The translations under genes and the position numbers were made by a program. From positions 93,073-157,072 of the forward strand of contig QMIT01000004.1 in NCBI GenBank assembly GCA_024434115.1: a DNA stretch of 64,000 nucleotides, written 5' to 3'. Of the stretch, positions 44,498-53,269 are shown piece by piece. Source of the stretch: Chloroflexota bacterium. Its GTDB lineage: Bacteria > Chloroflexota > Anaerolineae > Aggregatilineales > J027. How positions within the stretch are numbered: position 1 is the stretch's first letter; each line of letters opens with the position of its first letter. Below the pieces are notes generated by a model. The model did no database searches, was not told where the DNA came from, and worked only from the letters and a program-made list of their open reading frames with translations.

Positions 44498-47071
44498 ATG
44501 ATTCGCCCTGTTACAACAGTAGAAGTCTCTCCTAAACTCCCGCCCGAACTGAAACCCCTCCTTGATTTAGCATACAATTTACGTTGGTCTTGGGATCATG
44601 AATCTGTAGAGCTTTTCCGTCGCCTTGATGGTGAGCTATGGATTGGTTCTAACTACAACCCGGTTTGGATGTTGGGCCTGATTTCCCAACAAACCCTTGA
44701 TGCAGTTGCCCGCGATACTTCATTCCTAAATCAACTCAAGCGGGTCGTGGAGGGTTTTAATGAGTACATGACCAGCACCGATACATGGTACGAGCGCACA
44801 CATGGCAAAGCCGAGAAACCCCATATCGCCTATTTTAGTATGGAATTTGGACTGACCACTGCCCTCCAAACCTATTCCGGTGGTCTCGGTGTCTTGGCAG
44901 GCGACCATCTCAAGAGCGCCTCGGACTTAGGGCTACCGTTGGTTGGCGTTGGGATGCTTTATCAAGAGGGCTATTTCCAACAGTATCTCAATCAAGATGG
45001 CTATCAGCAAGAATCCTATCCCATCAATGATTACGCCAACTTGCCTATTCGACCCGTGATGGGAGCCGATGGCAAACGTCTTGAAATCTCTGTGCCGTTG
45101 GGCAAAGTCAATGTCTATGCCTACGTATGGAAGGTAGCGGTAGGTCGTGTTAATCTCTACCTGCTCGACGCCAACCACCCCTTGAATTCAGGCGACCTGT
45201 ATAACCTGACTGACCGCCTCTATGGGGGAGATCGCCGCACCCGTATCCAACAGGAAATCCTGTTTGGCATCGGCGGCATCCGTATGTTAGAAGCCCTCAA
45301 TCTACGGCCCCAAGTCATCCACATGAACGAAGGCCACAGTGCCTTTAGTGCTCTTGAGCGCATCCGCATTTTTATGAAAGAAAATCCCGGCGTCACCTTT
45401 GATGAAGCCCGCAATATCTTGGCAACCGCCAGCGTCTACACCATCCACACCCCCGTGTCGGCGGGTCTGGAACGTTTCGGTTATGATCTGATTGACGAAT
45501 ATCTGACATGGCTATGGCAGGAATTGGGTCTCACCCGTGATCAGTTCCATGATCTAGGCCGCGAACGCATGGGGACTTATACCCTATTCTCGATGCCCGT
45601 CATGGCCCTGAAGATGTCCGCCGCCACCAACGCGGTCAGCAAATTGCATGGCGATGTCTCCCAACAAATGTGGCAGTGGCTTTTCCCTGAAGTGCCTCAG
45701 ACCGAAGTCCCGATTCAACATGTCACCAATGGGGTACACGTCAAGACATGGGTCAGCCGCGACATGGCGAGTCTCTTTGACCGCTATCTTGACCCCTCGT
45801 GGCGCACCAACGCTGCTGAAGAAGATGTCTGGAATGAGGTTGACCGCATCCCCGACACCGAAATCTGGCGTGTCCATGAACGGCGTCGTGCCCGTCTAGT
45901 CGCCTTTGCCCGTACCCGTCTAAAGGAACAACTGGTGCGGCGTGGCATGTCACAATCTGAAGTAGAATCCGCCGAAGAAGTGCTGAACCCGGAAGCCTTG
46001 ACCATCGGCTTTGCACGTCGTTTTGCCACTTACAAACGGGCCACTCTCTTGTTCCGTGACCCGGTGCGCTTGGAACGGATGCTGAATAATTTTGACCGCC
46101 CGGTACAGTTTATCTTCGCTGGCAAGGCCCACCCACACGACCAACCCGGCAAGGAATTCATCCGACAGGTGGTCAAGTTCGCCAGCGCACCCGAATTCCG
46201 CCATTCTGTCATTTTCCTTGAAAATTATGACATGAACGTCGCCCACTATCTGGTGCAAGGCGTAGACGTGTGGTTGAACAACCCCCGCCGCCCTCAAGAA
46301 GCCAGCGGCACAAGCGGCATGAAGGTAATCTATAACGCGGGGCTGAACTGTAGTATTTTGGACGGGTGGTGGGCCGAAGCCTATAGCCCCGAAGTCGGCT
46401 GGGCCATCGGCAATGGGGAGGAGTACAACACCGAACAAGAGGAGCTTCAAGACTATATCGAAAGCCAAGCCCTCTATAACATGTTGGAGAAAGATCTGAT
46501 TCCGCTGTTCTATGATCGAGGGCGTGATAATCTCCCGCGTGAGTGGATGCGTAAGGTCAAAGCCAGCATGAAAACCCTCTCCCCCTTCTTTAACACGGAT
46601 CGTATGGTCGAAGAATACACTACCAAATTCTATCTCCCCTCCCGTGACCGCATCCAAGCCCTGACCAAAGACAGCCTCAAAGAGGGTAAGCAGTACGCTG
46701 ACTGGCTCATTGATGTCCGTCGCGCTTGGCCCAATATCAGCATTCAAAAAGTGCAGGCCTCAACCGAGCATGTGACCGTTGGCGAAGCGCTCAAGGTCGA
46801 GGCATGGGTCAATCTGGGTGCGCTCAAACCCAGCGACGTGGTAGTGCAACTCTATTCCGGCTCACTCGATAGCAAGGGCATGTTGCAAAGTGGCAGCGCC
46901 GTTGATATGGAGGCTAATGGCAAACCGCAGGGCGCCCTCTATCATTTCGAGGCCACCCTCAATTACACCCAGACGGGCGAGCAGGGTATTTCCGTTCGTG
47001 TGCTGCCCAAGCACACCTATCTGGCCGACCCCATTCTGACCGGCCTCATACACTGGGCCGACAGCGAATAA
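44498..47071 (+). CDS. glgP: Alpha-glucan (glycogen) phosphorylase
   Basis: This is an 857-residue cytoplasmic enzyme that releases glucose-1-phosphate from alpha-1,4-glucans. The N-terminal DUF3417 region (LKPLLDLAYNLRWSWDHESV) marks the short bacterial/archaeal phosphorylase type. Further motifs are AYFSMEFGLTTALQTYSGGLGVLAGDH split over residues 115-140, VIHMNEGHSAF, GFARRFATYKRA, and EASGTSGMKV with the pyridoxal-phosphate lysine. The frame extends upstream to 44414. ATG 44498 with AGGAG 12 bases ahead is preferred. Together with glgC at the right edge it indicates glycogen storage and use. A strong terminator follows. Confidence 0.95.
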   Translation: MIRPVTTVEVSPKLPPELKPLLDLAYNLRWSWDHESVELFRRLDGELWIGSNYNPVWMLGLISQQTLDAVARDTSFLNQLKRVVEGFNEYMTSTDTWYERTHGKAEKPHIAYFSMEFGLTTALQTYSGGLGVLAGDHLKSASDLGLPLVGVGMLYQEGYFQQYLNQDGYQQESYPINDYANLPIRPVMGADGKRLEISVPLGKVNVYAYVWKVAVGRVNLYLLDANHPLNSGDLYNLTDRLYGGDRRTRIQQEILFGIGGIRMLEALNLRPQVIHMNEGHSAFSALERIRIFMKENPGVTFDEARNILATASVYTIHTPVSAGLERFGYDLIDEYLTWLWQELGLTRDQFHDLGRERMGTYTLFSMPVMALKMSAATNAVSKLHGDVSQQMWQWLFPEVPQTEVPIQHVTNGVHVKTWVSRDMASLFDRYLDPSWRTNAAEEDVWNEVDRIPDTEIWRVHERRRARLVAFARTRLKEQLVRRGMSQSEVESAEEVLNPEALTIGFARRFATYKRATLLFRDPVRLERMLNNFDRPVQFIFAGKAHPHDQPGKEFIRQVVKFASAPEFRHSVIFLENYDMNVAHYLVQGVDVWLNNPRRPQEASGTSGMKVIYNAGLNCSILDGWWAEAYSPEVGWAIGNGEEYNTEQEELQDYIESQALYNMLEKDLIPLFYDRGRDNLPREWMRKVKASMKTLSPFFNTDRMVEEYTTKFYLPSRDRIQALTKDSLKEGKQYADWLIDVRRAWPNISIQKVQASTEHVTVGEALKVEAWVNLGALKPSDVVVQLYSGSLDSKGMLQSGSAVDMEANGKPQGALYHFEATLNYTQTGEQGISVRVLPKHTYLADPILTGLIHWADSE

Positions 47072-47073
47072 AA

Positions 47074-47107
47074 ATCAAAAAGGAGGGCTACAAACCCTCC
47101 TTTTGAT
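47074..47107. terminator. Bidirectional terminator between glgP and yceI-like gene
   Basis: ATCAAAAAGGAGGG (47074-47087) pairs with CCCTCCTTTTGAT (47095-47107), leaving one extra A. The flanks give a T run on each strand, so it can end transcription of glgP and of the convergent minus-strand gene. Confidence 0.9.
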
Positions 47108-47146
47108 CTACCCATTTTTACCAATACATCTCAACCGAGGCTACCA

Positions 47147-47695
47147 TTACGCACTGGCCGCTACGGGTTCAACCACTAAGGCAGCTTCGACATCCAATTC
47201 GATCTTGATTTCCTTGCCAACCAACACGCCACCCGTTTCCAGTGCGACGTTCCAAGTCAGGCCGAAATCTTCACGATTGATCTTGGTGATGGCATTAAAC
47301 CCAATGACCTTCGCCCCCCAAGGGTTCGTGTTTTCGCCCAAAAATTCCGTCTCCAAAACGACCTGACGGGTCACACCATGAATGGTCAGATCGCCATAGA
47401 TTTTGCCCGCATTGTCGCCCTTGACTTCAACTTTGGTGCTCTTAAAGGAGATGTTGGGGTGATTGGCGACATCAAAAAAATCGGCACTCCGCAGATGGTT
47501 ATCGCGGTCATTCGCCCCCGTGTTGATGCTGTTGGCATCAATCGTGACTTCCACCGACCCTGCCGTAGGATTGGCTGGGTCAAAATCAATCGTGCCGCTA
47601 AAATTTTGGAAGGAGCCGCGCACGGTAGTTACCATCATGTGGCGGACAGAAAAATTGACGCCGCTGTGTGAATTATCAATGTTCCATTTAGCCAT
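47147..47695 (-). CDS. YceI-family lipid-binding protein
   Basis: The 182 residues fit the YceI lipocalin-like barrel: WNIDNSHSGVNFSVRHMMVTTVRGSF, GTIDFDP, SVEVTIDANSINTGANDRDNHLRSADFFD, and GDLTIHGVTRQVVLE. The family binds polyisoprenoids. There is no signal peptide when translation begins at ATG 47695, which follows GGGGAG; the frame opens at 47773 but that adds an unlikely acidic tail. A cytoplasmic form is therefore expected. It lies 130 bases downstream of a TetR-type gene on the same strand, which may control it. Confidence 0.92.
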   Translation of the reverse strand: MAKWNIDNSHSGVNFSVRHMMVTTVRGSFQNFSGTIDFDPANPTAGSVEVTIDANSINTGANDRDNHLRSADFFDVANHPNISFKSTKVEVKGDNAGKIYGDLTIHGVTRQVVLETEFLGENTNPWGAKVIGFNAITKINREDFGLTWNVALETGGVLVGKEIKIELDVEAALVVEPVAASA

Positions 47696-47825
47696 TGGAA
47701 AGGTCTCCCCAGTTGTTCTCTCATTATTCTCATCATCAAACGGACTGTAGTCCGAATAGATAAAGAATAACATACGACTGGGGGGTTGTAAATTAGAATT
47801 GCATTAGAAAGGGACGGGTGTCCGT

Positions 47826-48410
47826 TTATGCTAAAAGTCGCATCACGGTATTGAGGAGGCCATTGATAATCTGGGTCGAGCCGTAGCCCATGACCTTACG
47901 TTGAAAATACGCCACATGAACGTCCAGCATGACATACAACATGTCCGCCGTATAGTCCACATCTATCGGGCGGCCCGTTTGAACAAGCAGTGCGCGGATG
48001 GTCTGCCGCCACCACAGATGCGCCGGGTGTCCCAAGCCCATCGCTTCCATTTGCCCCACGCCCTCGCACAATAGCGATCCGTTGGCTTCAACAAAATTCG
48101 CCACCTCAACCAAGAACCAGCACAACGCCTCTACCGGGTCGCCACCCTCACTCAATCGAATGAGTGTGCGTTCCTGCAATTCACGCTGTTCATGATCCAG
48201 CAGGGCATGACACAAATCTGCCTTATCGGTGAAATGCCGATACAGCGTCCCTTTGCCGACCCCGGCTGCATCCGCGATGGCCGACATCGAAACATGTTCG
48301 ACACCTTGTTCCGCAAACAACTGACGGGCGGTTTTAAGCAGTAGCTCTCGGTTCTTAACCGCGTCGGCACGGGTCGGACGTAGTTCTTCCTGAAGCAGTA
48401 GGTTATTCAT
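47826..48410 (-). CDS. TetR-family transcriptional regulator
   Basis: The 194 residues have an N-terminal helix-turn-helix (VSMSAIADAAGVGKGTLYRHF) of the TetR type, preceded by the usual NRELLLKTARQLFAEQG helix. The C-terminal ligand domain is divergent. It is followed on the same strand by the YceI-like gene. Upstream, 77 bases separate it from the sensor kinase gene. The target and ligand cannot be inferred beyond a likely local role. Confidence 0.93.
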   Translation of the reverse strand: MNNLLLQEELRPTRADAVKNRELLLKTARQLFAEQGVEHVSMSAIADAAGVGKGTLYRHFTDKADLCHALLDHEQRELQERTLIRLSEGGDPVEALCWFLVEVANFVEANGSLLCEGVGQMEAMGLGHPAHLWWRQTIRALLVQTGRPIDVDYTADMLYVMLDVHVAYFQRKVMGYGSTQIINGLLNTVMRLLA

Positions 48411-48487
48411 AGGGATGTTTCACGTTGTTAGTGCTAGTCTGCCGTTATGGAATCATTCTATCATTATAAGTCAACGCCATAAGAGTC

Positions 48488-50896
48488 TTATTTGTTCCGT
48501 TCGACTTTTTCTATTTCATCCTGCTTCATCCTGCTTTCCGCCGCGCTCCATTTTTTAAGCAGTTCCACCTCGCGCGTCTCCAACTTCAGCCTCTCCGCTG
48601 TCTCATCAGCGTCTGGCATCTCAAGGGTCACGGGCGAAGTCAGTGGCAGTGACATTTCCACAATCGTGCCCTGCCCCGCAATACTTTCGAGCGTCATTTC
48701 ACCGCCATGTGTCCGCACGATCTTGCGTGAAAGATAAAGGCCTTGACCCGTCCCCGGCGTTTCAATCACTTTGCCATCCGGCAGGGTCGGCGTTCCCCGA
48801 TAAAACCGTTGGAAGATATTCGGCAGGTCTTGTGCCAAAATGCCGACCCCTTGATCTTCCACCCGAATCAGCGCCGTGCTTTTTTCGGCCTGTTCAATCG
48901 CCGTAATGTGTATCGTGCTGTTGGGTGGGGAATACTTAATCGCGTTGTCCACCACATTCCCGATGGCCCAACGCAGTCGGCGCTCATCCCCCAAAACATA
49001 ACACGCCTCGGCAGGCAATTTAACCTCTAACAACACTTCGGCTGCCGCTGCGGACTTCTTCCATTGGGCCGCCACCCGCCAAATTAAATCGCTCAACAAA
49101 ATGGCCTTTTGTCCACGCTCCAAATCTTGCCGATTGATCGTATTCAACTCACGCAGTTCGCCAATAATCCGCTGCATGGCCCGTGCATTCCGCGCAATTT
49201 CCCGCGCAAACAACATCAGCGAATCACTGGTCGGGGTTCCACGCAAATCCACCGCCCGCAAAGCCGCGTCTTGGGCCACATGGGATACAGGCAGGTGAAT
49301 TTCATCGGATAATTTTTCAACCAATTCTTCATGCCGCTGTTCTCGCTGCACCGTCTCGGTAATGTCCCGCAACGTGACCAATTTTCCAAGCCGCCCCCCG
49401 GTTACCGTCACAATTGCAGCAACCTGAGCCTCCAAGATACGGTCTTGATGCAGCACCGGCATAGGCTGCCCCATCGCATATAATCCCGGCGCAAGGGCAG
49501 GCCCCAGCGTCTCGGTGGTCGCCGCCGTCAATTGCTGGAATGATGCCGAGCGTAACGTTCGGATGCCGCCAATCAGATTACGTGCCTGTGTATTCATCAT
49601 CAACACCCGACCATCTACATCTAGAACAATCAGGCCGTCCGGCAAACTTTCCAAAATCGCGGCCAGCCGAGAATTTTCACGTCGTTCGCGCCGCAGACTT
49701 TTAACCATTAAATCATTCTGCTGCCCCATCACATCGGCAAAATGGTCGAGCGCCCCACCTAGCACCCCGATTTCATCATTGGCACGCAAACGGCTTCGAG
49801 CATCCAATTGACCTGCCGCCAGTGCCTCTGCCGTCCGCCGAACACGATTAACTCGACTTAACAGACGTACAGTAAATAGATAGAACACAATCAAAATCGC
49901 TGCTGTCAAGGTTGCAAAGGTGAGGCTGGTCAATTGCCGTGCCATATCACCGCTATACGCCGCATAGGTCGGTTGATAAATCCCCAGTACCCCAATCGGT
50001 TGTGTATCTACGGTAAAGGGTATATACGCCACCTGATAGCGTTCGCCATCAAGCGTGATATTTTCTGTCGGCACCTGCCCCACCAAGCCTAATGTCTGGT
50101 TTACCGTCTCCAGCGGCAAATGAAGTACATCCAAAACCGTCTCATTATCTGGCAGAGTGGTACGCAGCAAACGACCATCCCCCGCAAACACCGTCAAGTT
50201 CTCGGTTGCGGGGCTATCGAGCGCAGTCAACACATGGTCAAGCCGCCGCCCCACCGTCACAATTCCCATCATTTGGTCAGTCGGGCTAAAAATCGGCCCA
50301 CTCGTCACCAGCATCACGCCTTGCCCAGTCTGCACAAGACCACTGCGCGGCTGCTGGCTCATCGCCTGAAAGATAGGTTCAAGGGCGGAAACATCGCTCT
50401 TTTCCGCAACGGTATAATCCACCAGTCCGTCTATTTCGACTCGCTGTAGACTGAGGATTTCTTGCGAATCTGCTCCGGTGACGATCACGAGGTCTAAGGT
50501 TGCTAGTTCGGCAAGGGGTTCAATCAAGGTGTGTAATGCTGGGCCATTCTGTGAGGCAACGTTTTCCCGTACCCCGCTGGTAAACGTGATACGGCGAATT
50601 TCCTCCCGCATCTCCACACCAATTTGGGCGGTTTGGGCGGAGAGGGTCTGGCTTCGTACCAGCACATCCCGCACCTCGTCGTCCTCCTGTGTGCGCATGA
50701 GATTTTGTGATACCAGATACGCTCCGGTGGTCACAATGACCAGCATCACGGCAAACAGGGGGACGAGCAGACGGGTGCGTAAACTCACATAATCGGAAGA
50801 TGGCTGGATCGGCTTGGCGCGAAAAGGAATAATGGGCGTGGTCGTCTCATTCTCAAAATCACGCACGGCCACGATTGACTTATTTTTTCGCCCCAT
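48488..50896 (-). CDS. Membrane sensor kinase with Asp in place of the H-box histidine
   Basis: The protein has about 802 residues: TM1 (LLVPLFAVMLVIVTTGAYLV, about 44-63), an outer sensor region of about 260 residues, TM2 (LTFATLTAAILIVFYLF), HAMP, a PAS domain (LAAILESLPDGLIVLDVDGR), a dimerisation helix and a HATPase domain. The ATPase motifs are intact (NVVDNAIKYSP, DQGVGI, GTGQGLYLS). The H-box reads S-D-E-I-H-L-P-V where S-H-E-L-R-T-P-L is usual, so the phospho-acceptor is Asp531 (codon 49304-49306). A neighbouring histidine takes the Arg place. It may be a pseudokinase or a non-standard enzyme. No response regulator lies beside it. ATG 50896 is preferred to GTG 50908. Confidence 0.88.
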   Translation of the reverse strand: MGRKNKSIVAVRDFENETTTPIIPFRAKPIQPSSDYVSLRTRLLVPLFAVMLVIVTTGAYLVSQNLMRTQEDDEVRDVLVRSQTLSAQTAQIGVEMREEIRRITFTSGVRENVASQNGPALHTLIEPLAELATLDLVIVTGADSQEILSLQRVEIDGLVDYTVAEKSDVSALEPIFQAMSQQPRSGLVQTGQGVMLVTSGPIFSPTDQMMGIVTVGRRLDHVLTALDSPATENLTVFAGDGRLLRTTLPDNETVLDVLHLPLETVNQTLGLVGQVPTENITLDGERYQVAYIPFTVDTQPIGVLGIYQPTYAAYSGDMARQLTSLTFATLTAAILIVFYLFTVRLLSRVNRVRRTAEALAAGQLDARSRLRANDEIGVLGGALDHFADVMGQQNDLMVKSLRRERRENSRLAAILESLPDGLIVLDVDGRVLMMNTQARNLIGGIRTLRSASFQQLTAATTETLGPALAPGLYAMGQPMPVLHQDRILEAQVAAIVTVTGGRLGKLVTLRDITETVQREQRHEELVEKLSDEIHLPVSHVAQDAALRAVDLRGTPTSDSLMLFAREIARNARAMQRIIGELRELNTINRQDLERGQKAILLSDLIWRVAAQWKKSAAAAEVLLEVKLPAEACYVLGDERRLRWAIGNVVDNAIKYSPPNSTIHITAIEQAEKSTALIRVEDQGVGILAQDLPNIFQRFYRGTPTLPDGKVIETPGTGQGLYLSRKIVRTHGGEMTLESIAGQGTIVEMSLPLTSPVTLEMPDADETAERLKLETREVELLKKWSAAESRMKQDEIEKVERNK

Positions 50897-50976
50897 AAAT
50901 CGCCCCACAGAACAATTGTGCTTACCTTAAAGAATGCCCTAAGAGGCATCGGATTGCAAGTCACCCAACAACATTC

Positions 50977-51012
50977 TAACCAATAGGTTTCCCATATGAA
51001 ACTAATTGGTTA
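50977..51012. promoter_or_regulatory. 36-bp imperfect palindrome, probable operator
   Basis: The arms TAACCAATAGGTTTC (50977-50991) and GAAACTAATTGGTTA (50998-51012) match at 13 of 15 positions around a 6-base centre. It lies between the divergent sensor kinase and protease genes. Its right arm reaches the -35 zone of a candidate promoter whose -10 is TATAAT at 51027-51032. A dimeric regulator bound here would block the protease promoter. Confidence 0.6.
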
Positions 51013-51026
51013 CTCTCTACGTCCTT

Positions 51027-51032
51027 TATAAT
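51027..51032 (+). promoter_or_regulatory. -10 element of the protease gene
   Basis: Perfect TATAAT, 40 bases before the ATG at 51072. The best -35 match is TTGGTT at 51006-51011 with a short 15-base spacer, inside the palindrome. Confidence 0.55.
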
Positions 51033-51071
51033 GAGAAATGCAATGGATCGAGTTTTCAAACAAGGATTATT

Positions 51072-52418
51072 ATGCGCTCAAATCAACTCCCTACACGTTT
51101 CGGTCTAATCGCCATTACCCTGAGTGTGGTCTTGGTGACAATTATGCTCAGTACCGTCGGCCTGCAAGCGACGGCTCAATCTGGCCCAACTTCCACGCCT
51201 ACCCCGCCTAGCGGTGCTGGAACAACCGCCCTCATCACGGATGAGACCAATCCATATGATGAACCCGCCGAATATACAGGCGACGCGGAATGGACCCTCA
51301 CCGATCTGACCTTCCAAAGCAATTATCCGAACGGCTTTGAATTCCATGCCAAACCCACCAGCACCAAAGGCGCCGTTGTCTCGGCCTCCGTCCAGTGGTC
51401 ACACAACCCCCATGCAGATCGGGCACGTGCCATCGGTGAAGTGGATGCCAATGGTATCGCTACCGCCATCTGGGACGCCACCAGCAACCGTGTTCCCCCA
51501 TGGGTCGCCGTCAATTATCGTTGGTCATTTACCGATAGCGCGGGCAACAGCTATCAAACCGAGTGGATTGTGGGCGCGGAATACGAAGACAATACTCGTG
51601 AATGGACACGCGCCGAATCCGAGGACATTATCGTGTTTATCGAAGACGGCCTCACCCAAGACGTGATTGACATGACCTTCGACGCAATGGAGCAGCGCCG
51701 TCCCGACTTCATCGCCCTCTTTGGCCGACCACTCGCCTACAAACCGCGTGCTATCCTCTTCTTCGATTACGACACGTTCCTAGAATGGCGCGGCGTCACG
51801 GTCAACACCAACAACACCATCCTTGCGGGCCAGACCACTGATTATTGGGGTGCGACGGTGCAAGCCTTCCTGTTTGGGGATTTGGAAGAAATGTCCTATG
51901 GCACTGTCCCCCACGAAATCGCCCATCTCTATCAGGCCGACCTCTATGACTTCCGTGCGCCGGGGTGGTGGATCGAAGGCAATGCGACCTACTTTGAAAT
52001 CTCCAAAGGCTACGATTATGAACAGCGGGTGCGTGACCTTGCCTTCTTCTACGACATTCCCCCCCTGTTGCAAGGGCTTGGCCCGGTTCCCAATGATCTC
52101 GGCCCGGATGAACGTGGACGTTTAGGGTATGACATGGGCTACACCTTCAACGAATGGCTGATTGATAACTATGGCCCGGAGGCCCACCTACAAATCGTGC
52201 AGTTGCTGGAAGAAGGGGTCTATCGCAACGAATCCGACGAATTTAATGTGATCTTGGAGCAGATAACGGGTCTATCTATTGCCGAAATCGAACGGCGTTG
52301 GCGCACATGGCTCGGTGCATCTCCCGAAGCCCCAACCCTGATTCCGACACCCACCATCGAGATGCGCTTCCCACCCACCGTCACACCCTTTATCTTCCCC
52401 ACTGCCGCGAGCCAGTAA
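51072..52418 (+). CDS. Secreted gluzincin-like metalloprotease (peptidase MA type)
   Basis: The ATG at 51072 starts a signal peptide (FGLIAITLSVVLVTIMLSTVGLQATAQS); the frame is open from 51006 but that start has no ribosome site. After a Thr/Pro linker there is a beta-rich domain (about 60-170), then the protease region: VPHEIAHLYQADLYDF provides the His-Glu-x-x-His zinc ligands and GWWIEGNATYFE the third glutamate ligand. It ends in a Pro/Thr tail. The arrangement fits the peptidase MA-like family common in Chloroflexi. The substrate is unknown. A likely operator lies in front of it, and a hairpin terminator behind it. Confidence 0.85.
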   Translation: MRSNQLPTRFGLIAITLSVVLVTIMLSTVGLQATAQSGPTSTPTPPSGAGTTALITDETNPYDEPAEYTGDAEWTLTDLTFQSNYPNGFEFHAKPTSTKGAVVSASVQWSHNPHADRARAIGEVDANGIATAIWDATSNRVPPWVAVNYRWSFTDSAGNSYQTEWIVGAEYEDNTREWTRAESEDIIVFIEDGLTQDVIDMTFDAMEQRRPDFIALFGRPLAYKPRAILFFDYDTFLEWRGVTVNTNNTILAGQTTDYWGATVQAFLFGDLEEMSYGTVPHEIAHLYQADLYDFRAPGWWIEGNATYFEISKGYDYEQRVRDLAFFYDIPPLLQGLGPVPNDLGPDERGRLGYDMGYTFNEWLIDNYGPEAHLQIVQLLEEGVYRNESDEFNVILEQITGLSIAEIERRWRTWLGASPEAPTLIPTPTIEMRFPPTVTPFIFPTAASQ

Positions 52419-52427
52419 TCTCCACCG

Positions 52428-52455
52428 GGGGTGTATCATTGCGGTGATATACCCC
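52428..52455. terminator. Hairpin between convergent genes
   Basis: GGGGTGTATCA (52428-52438) pairs with TGATATACCCC (52445-52455), with one G-T pair and a 6-base loop. It overlaps the stop codon of the minus-strand gene. No clear T run follows. Confidence 0.6.
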
Positions 52456-53036
52456 TATTCTGATTCATTCTCATCGTCGTTTTCACCCTCATATTCGTCT
52501 ATCTCTTCATCAAATTCCTCAAGTGGGGATTTTTGTAAATTGTAGGTAGCAAACAACGCCGCCACTAACATCAATCCCGCCCCTGTCGCCATCAAATACC
52601 AACCCATCCCCAAAGAAATTTTTATGAAATCATCGTTAGGATTGTTTTTGTAAAATGTTTGATATGACCAAAAATAGGTATTTCCGATTAGTCCTATATT
52701 GACGAGTGCCACAATCCATATACCAATAGCTTCTTTGGGATGCACCATGAAAATAATCAAAGCCGCACCAGCACCAACCAATACGTTAAGTCCTACAAAG
52801 TTCCGGGCAAGACCATCAGCGAAGGTGGCGTCTCTTTGAAACAGTGTTTCACTTCCCTCAAATGACCTAAAATCAAATAATGCACCATCATTGATATTCC
52901 CTTTGCATGTATCACTTTCATCCGAATCCAAATAATCAATGCAAGTAGATGCGGCGAAAACTCCACCTATCACAAGCATCGTTCCAAGAAATAACAGAAT
53001 GAAGGGCCATTTACCGATCATACGATCTCCTATCAT
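52455..53036 (-). CDS. Four-helix membrane protein of unknown function
   Basis: The 193 residues contain about four membrane helices (WPFILLFLGTMLVIGGVFAA, then NVLVGAGAALIIFMV, then GIWIVALVNIGLIGNTYFW, then MATGAGLMLVAALFATY). There is a small outer loop with two cysteines that could form a disulphide, and a very acidic C-terminal tail of Asp/Glu. No family is recognised. An in-frame ATG at residue 6 is an alternative start. Its base composition looks more AT-rich than the neighbours, so it may be a more recent arrival, although this was judged by eye only. Confidence 0.65.
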   Translation of the reverse strand: MIGDRMIGKWPFILLFLGTMLVIGGVFAASTCIDYLDSDESDTCKGNINDGALFDFRSFEGSETLFQRDATFADGLARNFVGLNVLVGAGAALIIFMVHPKEAIGIWIVALVNIGLIGNTYFWSYQTFYKNNPNDDFIKISLGMGWYLMATGAGLMLVAALFATYNLQKSPLEEFDEEIDEYEGENDDENESE

Positions 53037-53269
53037 ATTTTCAAATTCCTAACGGTCAATTATGGCTATCCACCATACCAAGTGCCAGCACTTGACAATT
53101 GCATACCGTTTCATTCCCCATATTAATCTACTTTCCTGCTATGCACTAACACAATCACTCTATCCCCAGAATTTGCATTCCGCGCCAATCTGATGCACTA
53201 TATCCCCTGCCGTAGAGCATTACTTTCAAAAAATTACCCGCTAGGATTTTTAGGAGCTTTTGACGCGCC

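Noticed and set aside
45950..46747. 265-codon minus-strand frame inside glgP
   Set aside because: Antisense to conserved phosphorylase motifs; no domain or ribosome site.
47826..50896. Treating the sensor kinase and TetR gene as a two-component system
   Set aside because: TetR has no receiver domain, and the kinase lacks the phospho-histidine; only same-strand adjacency links them.
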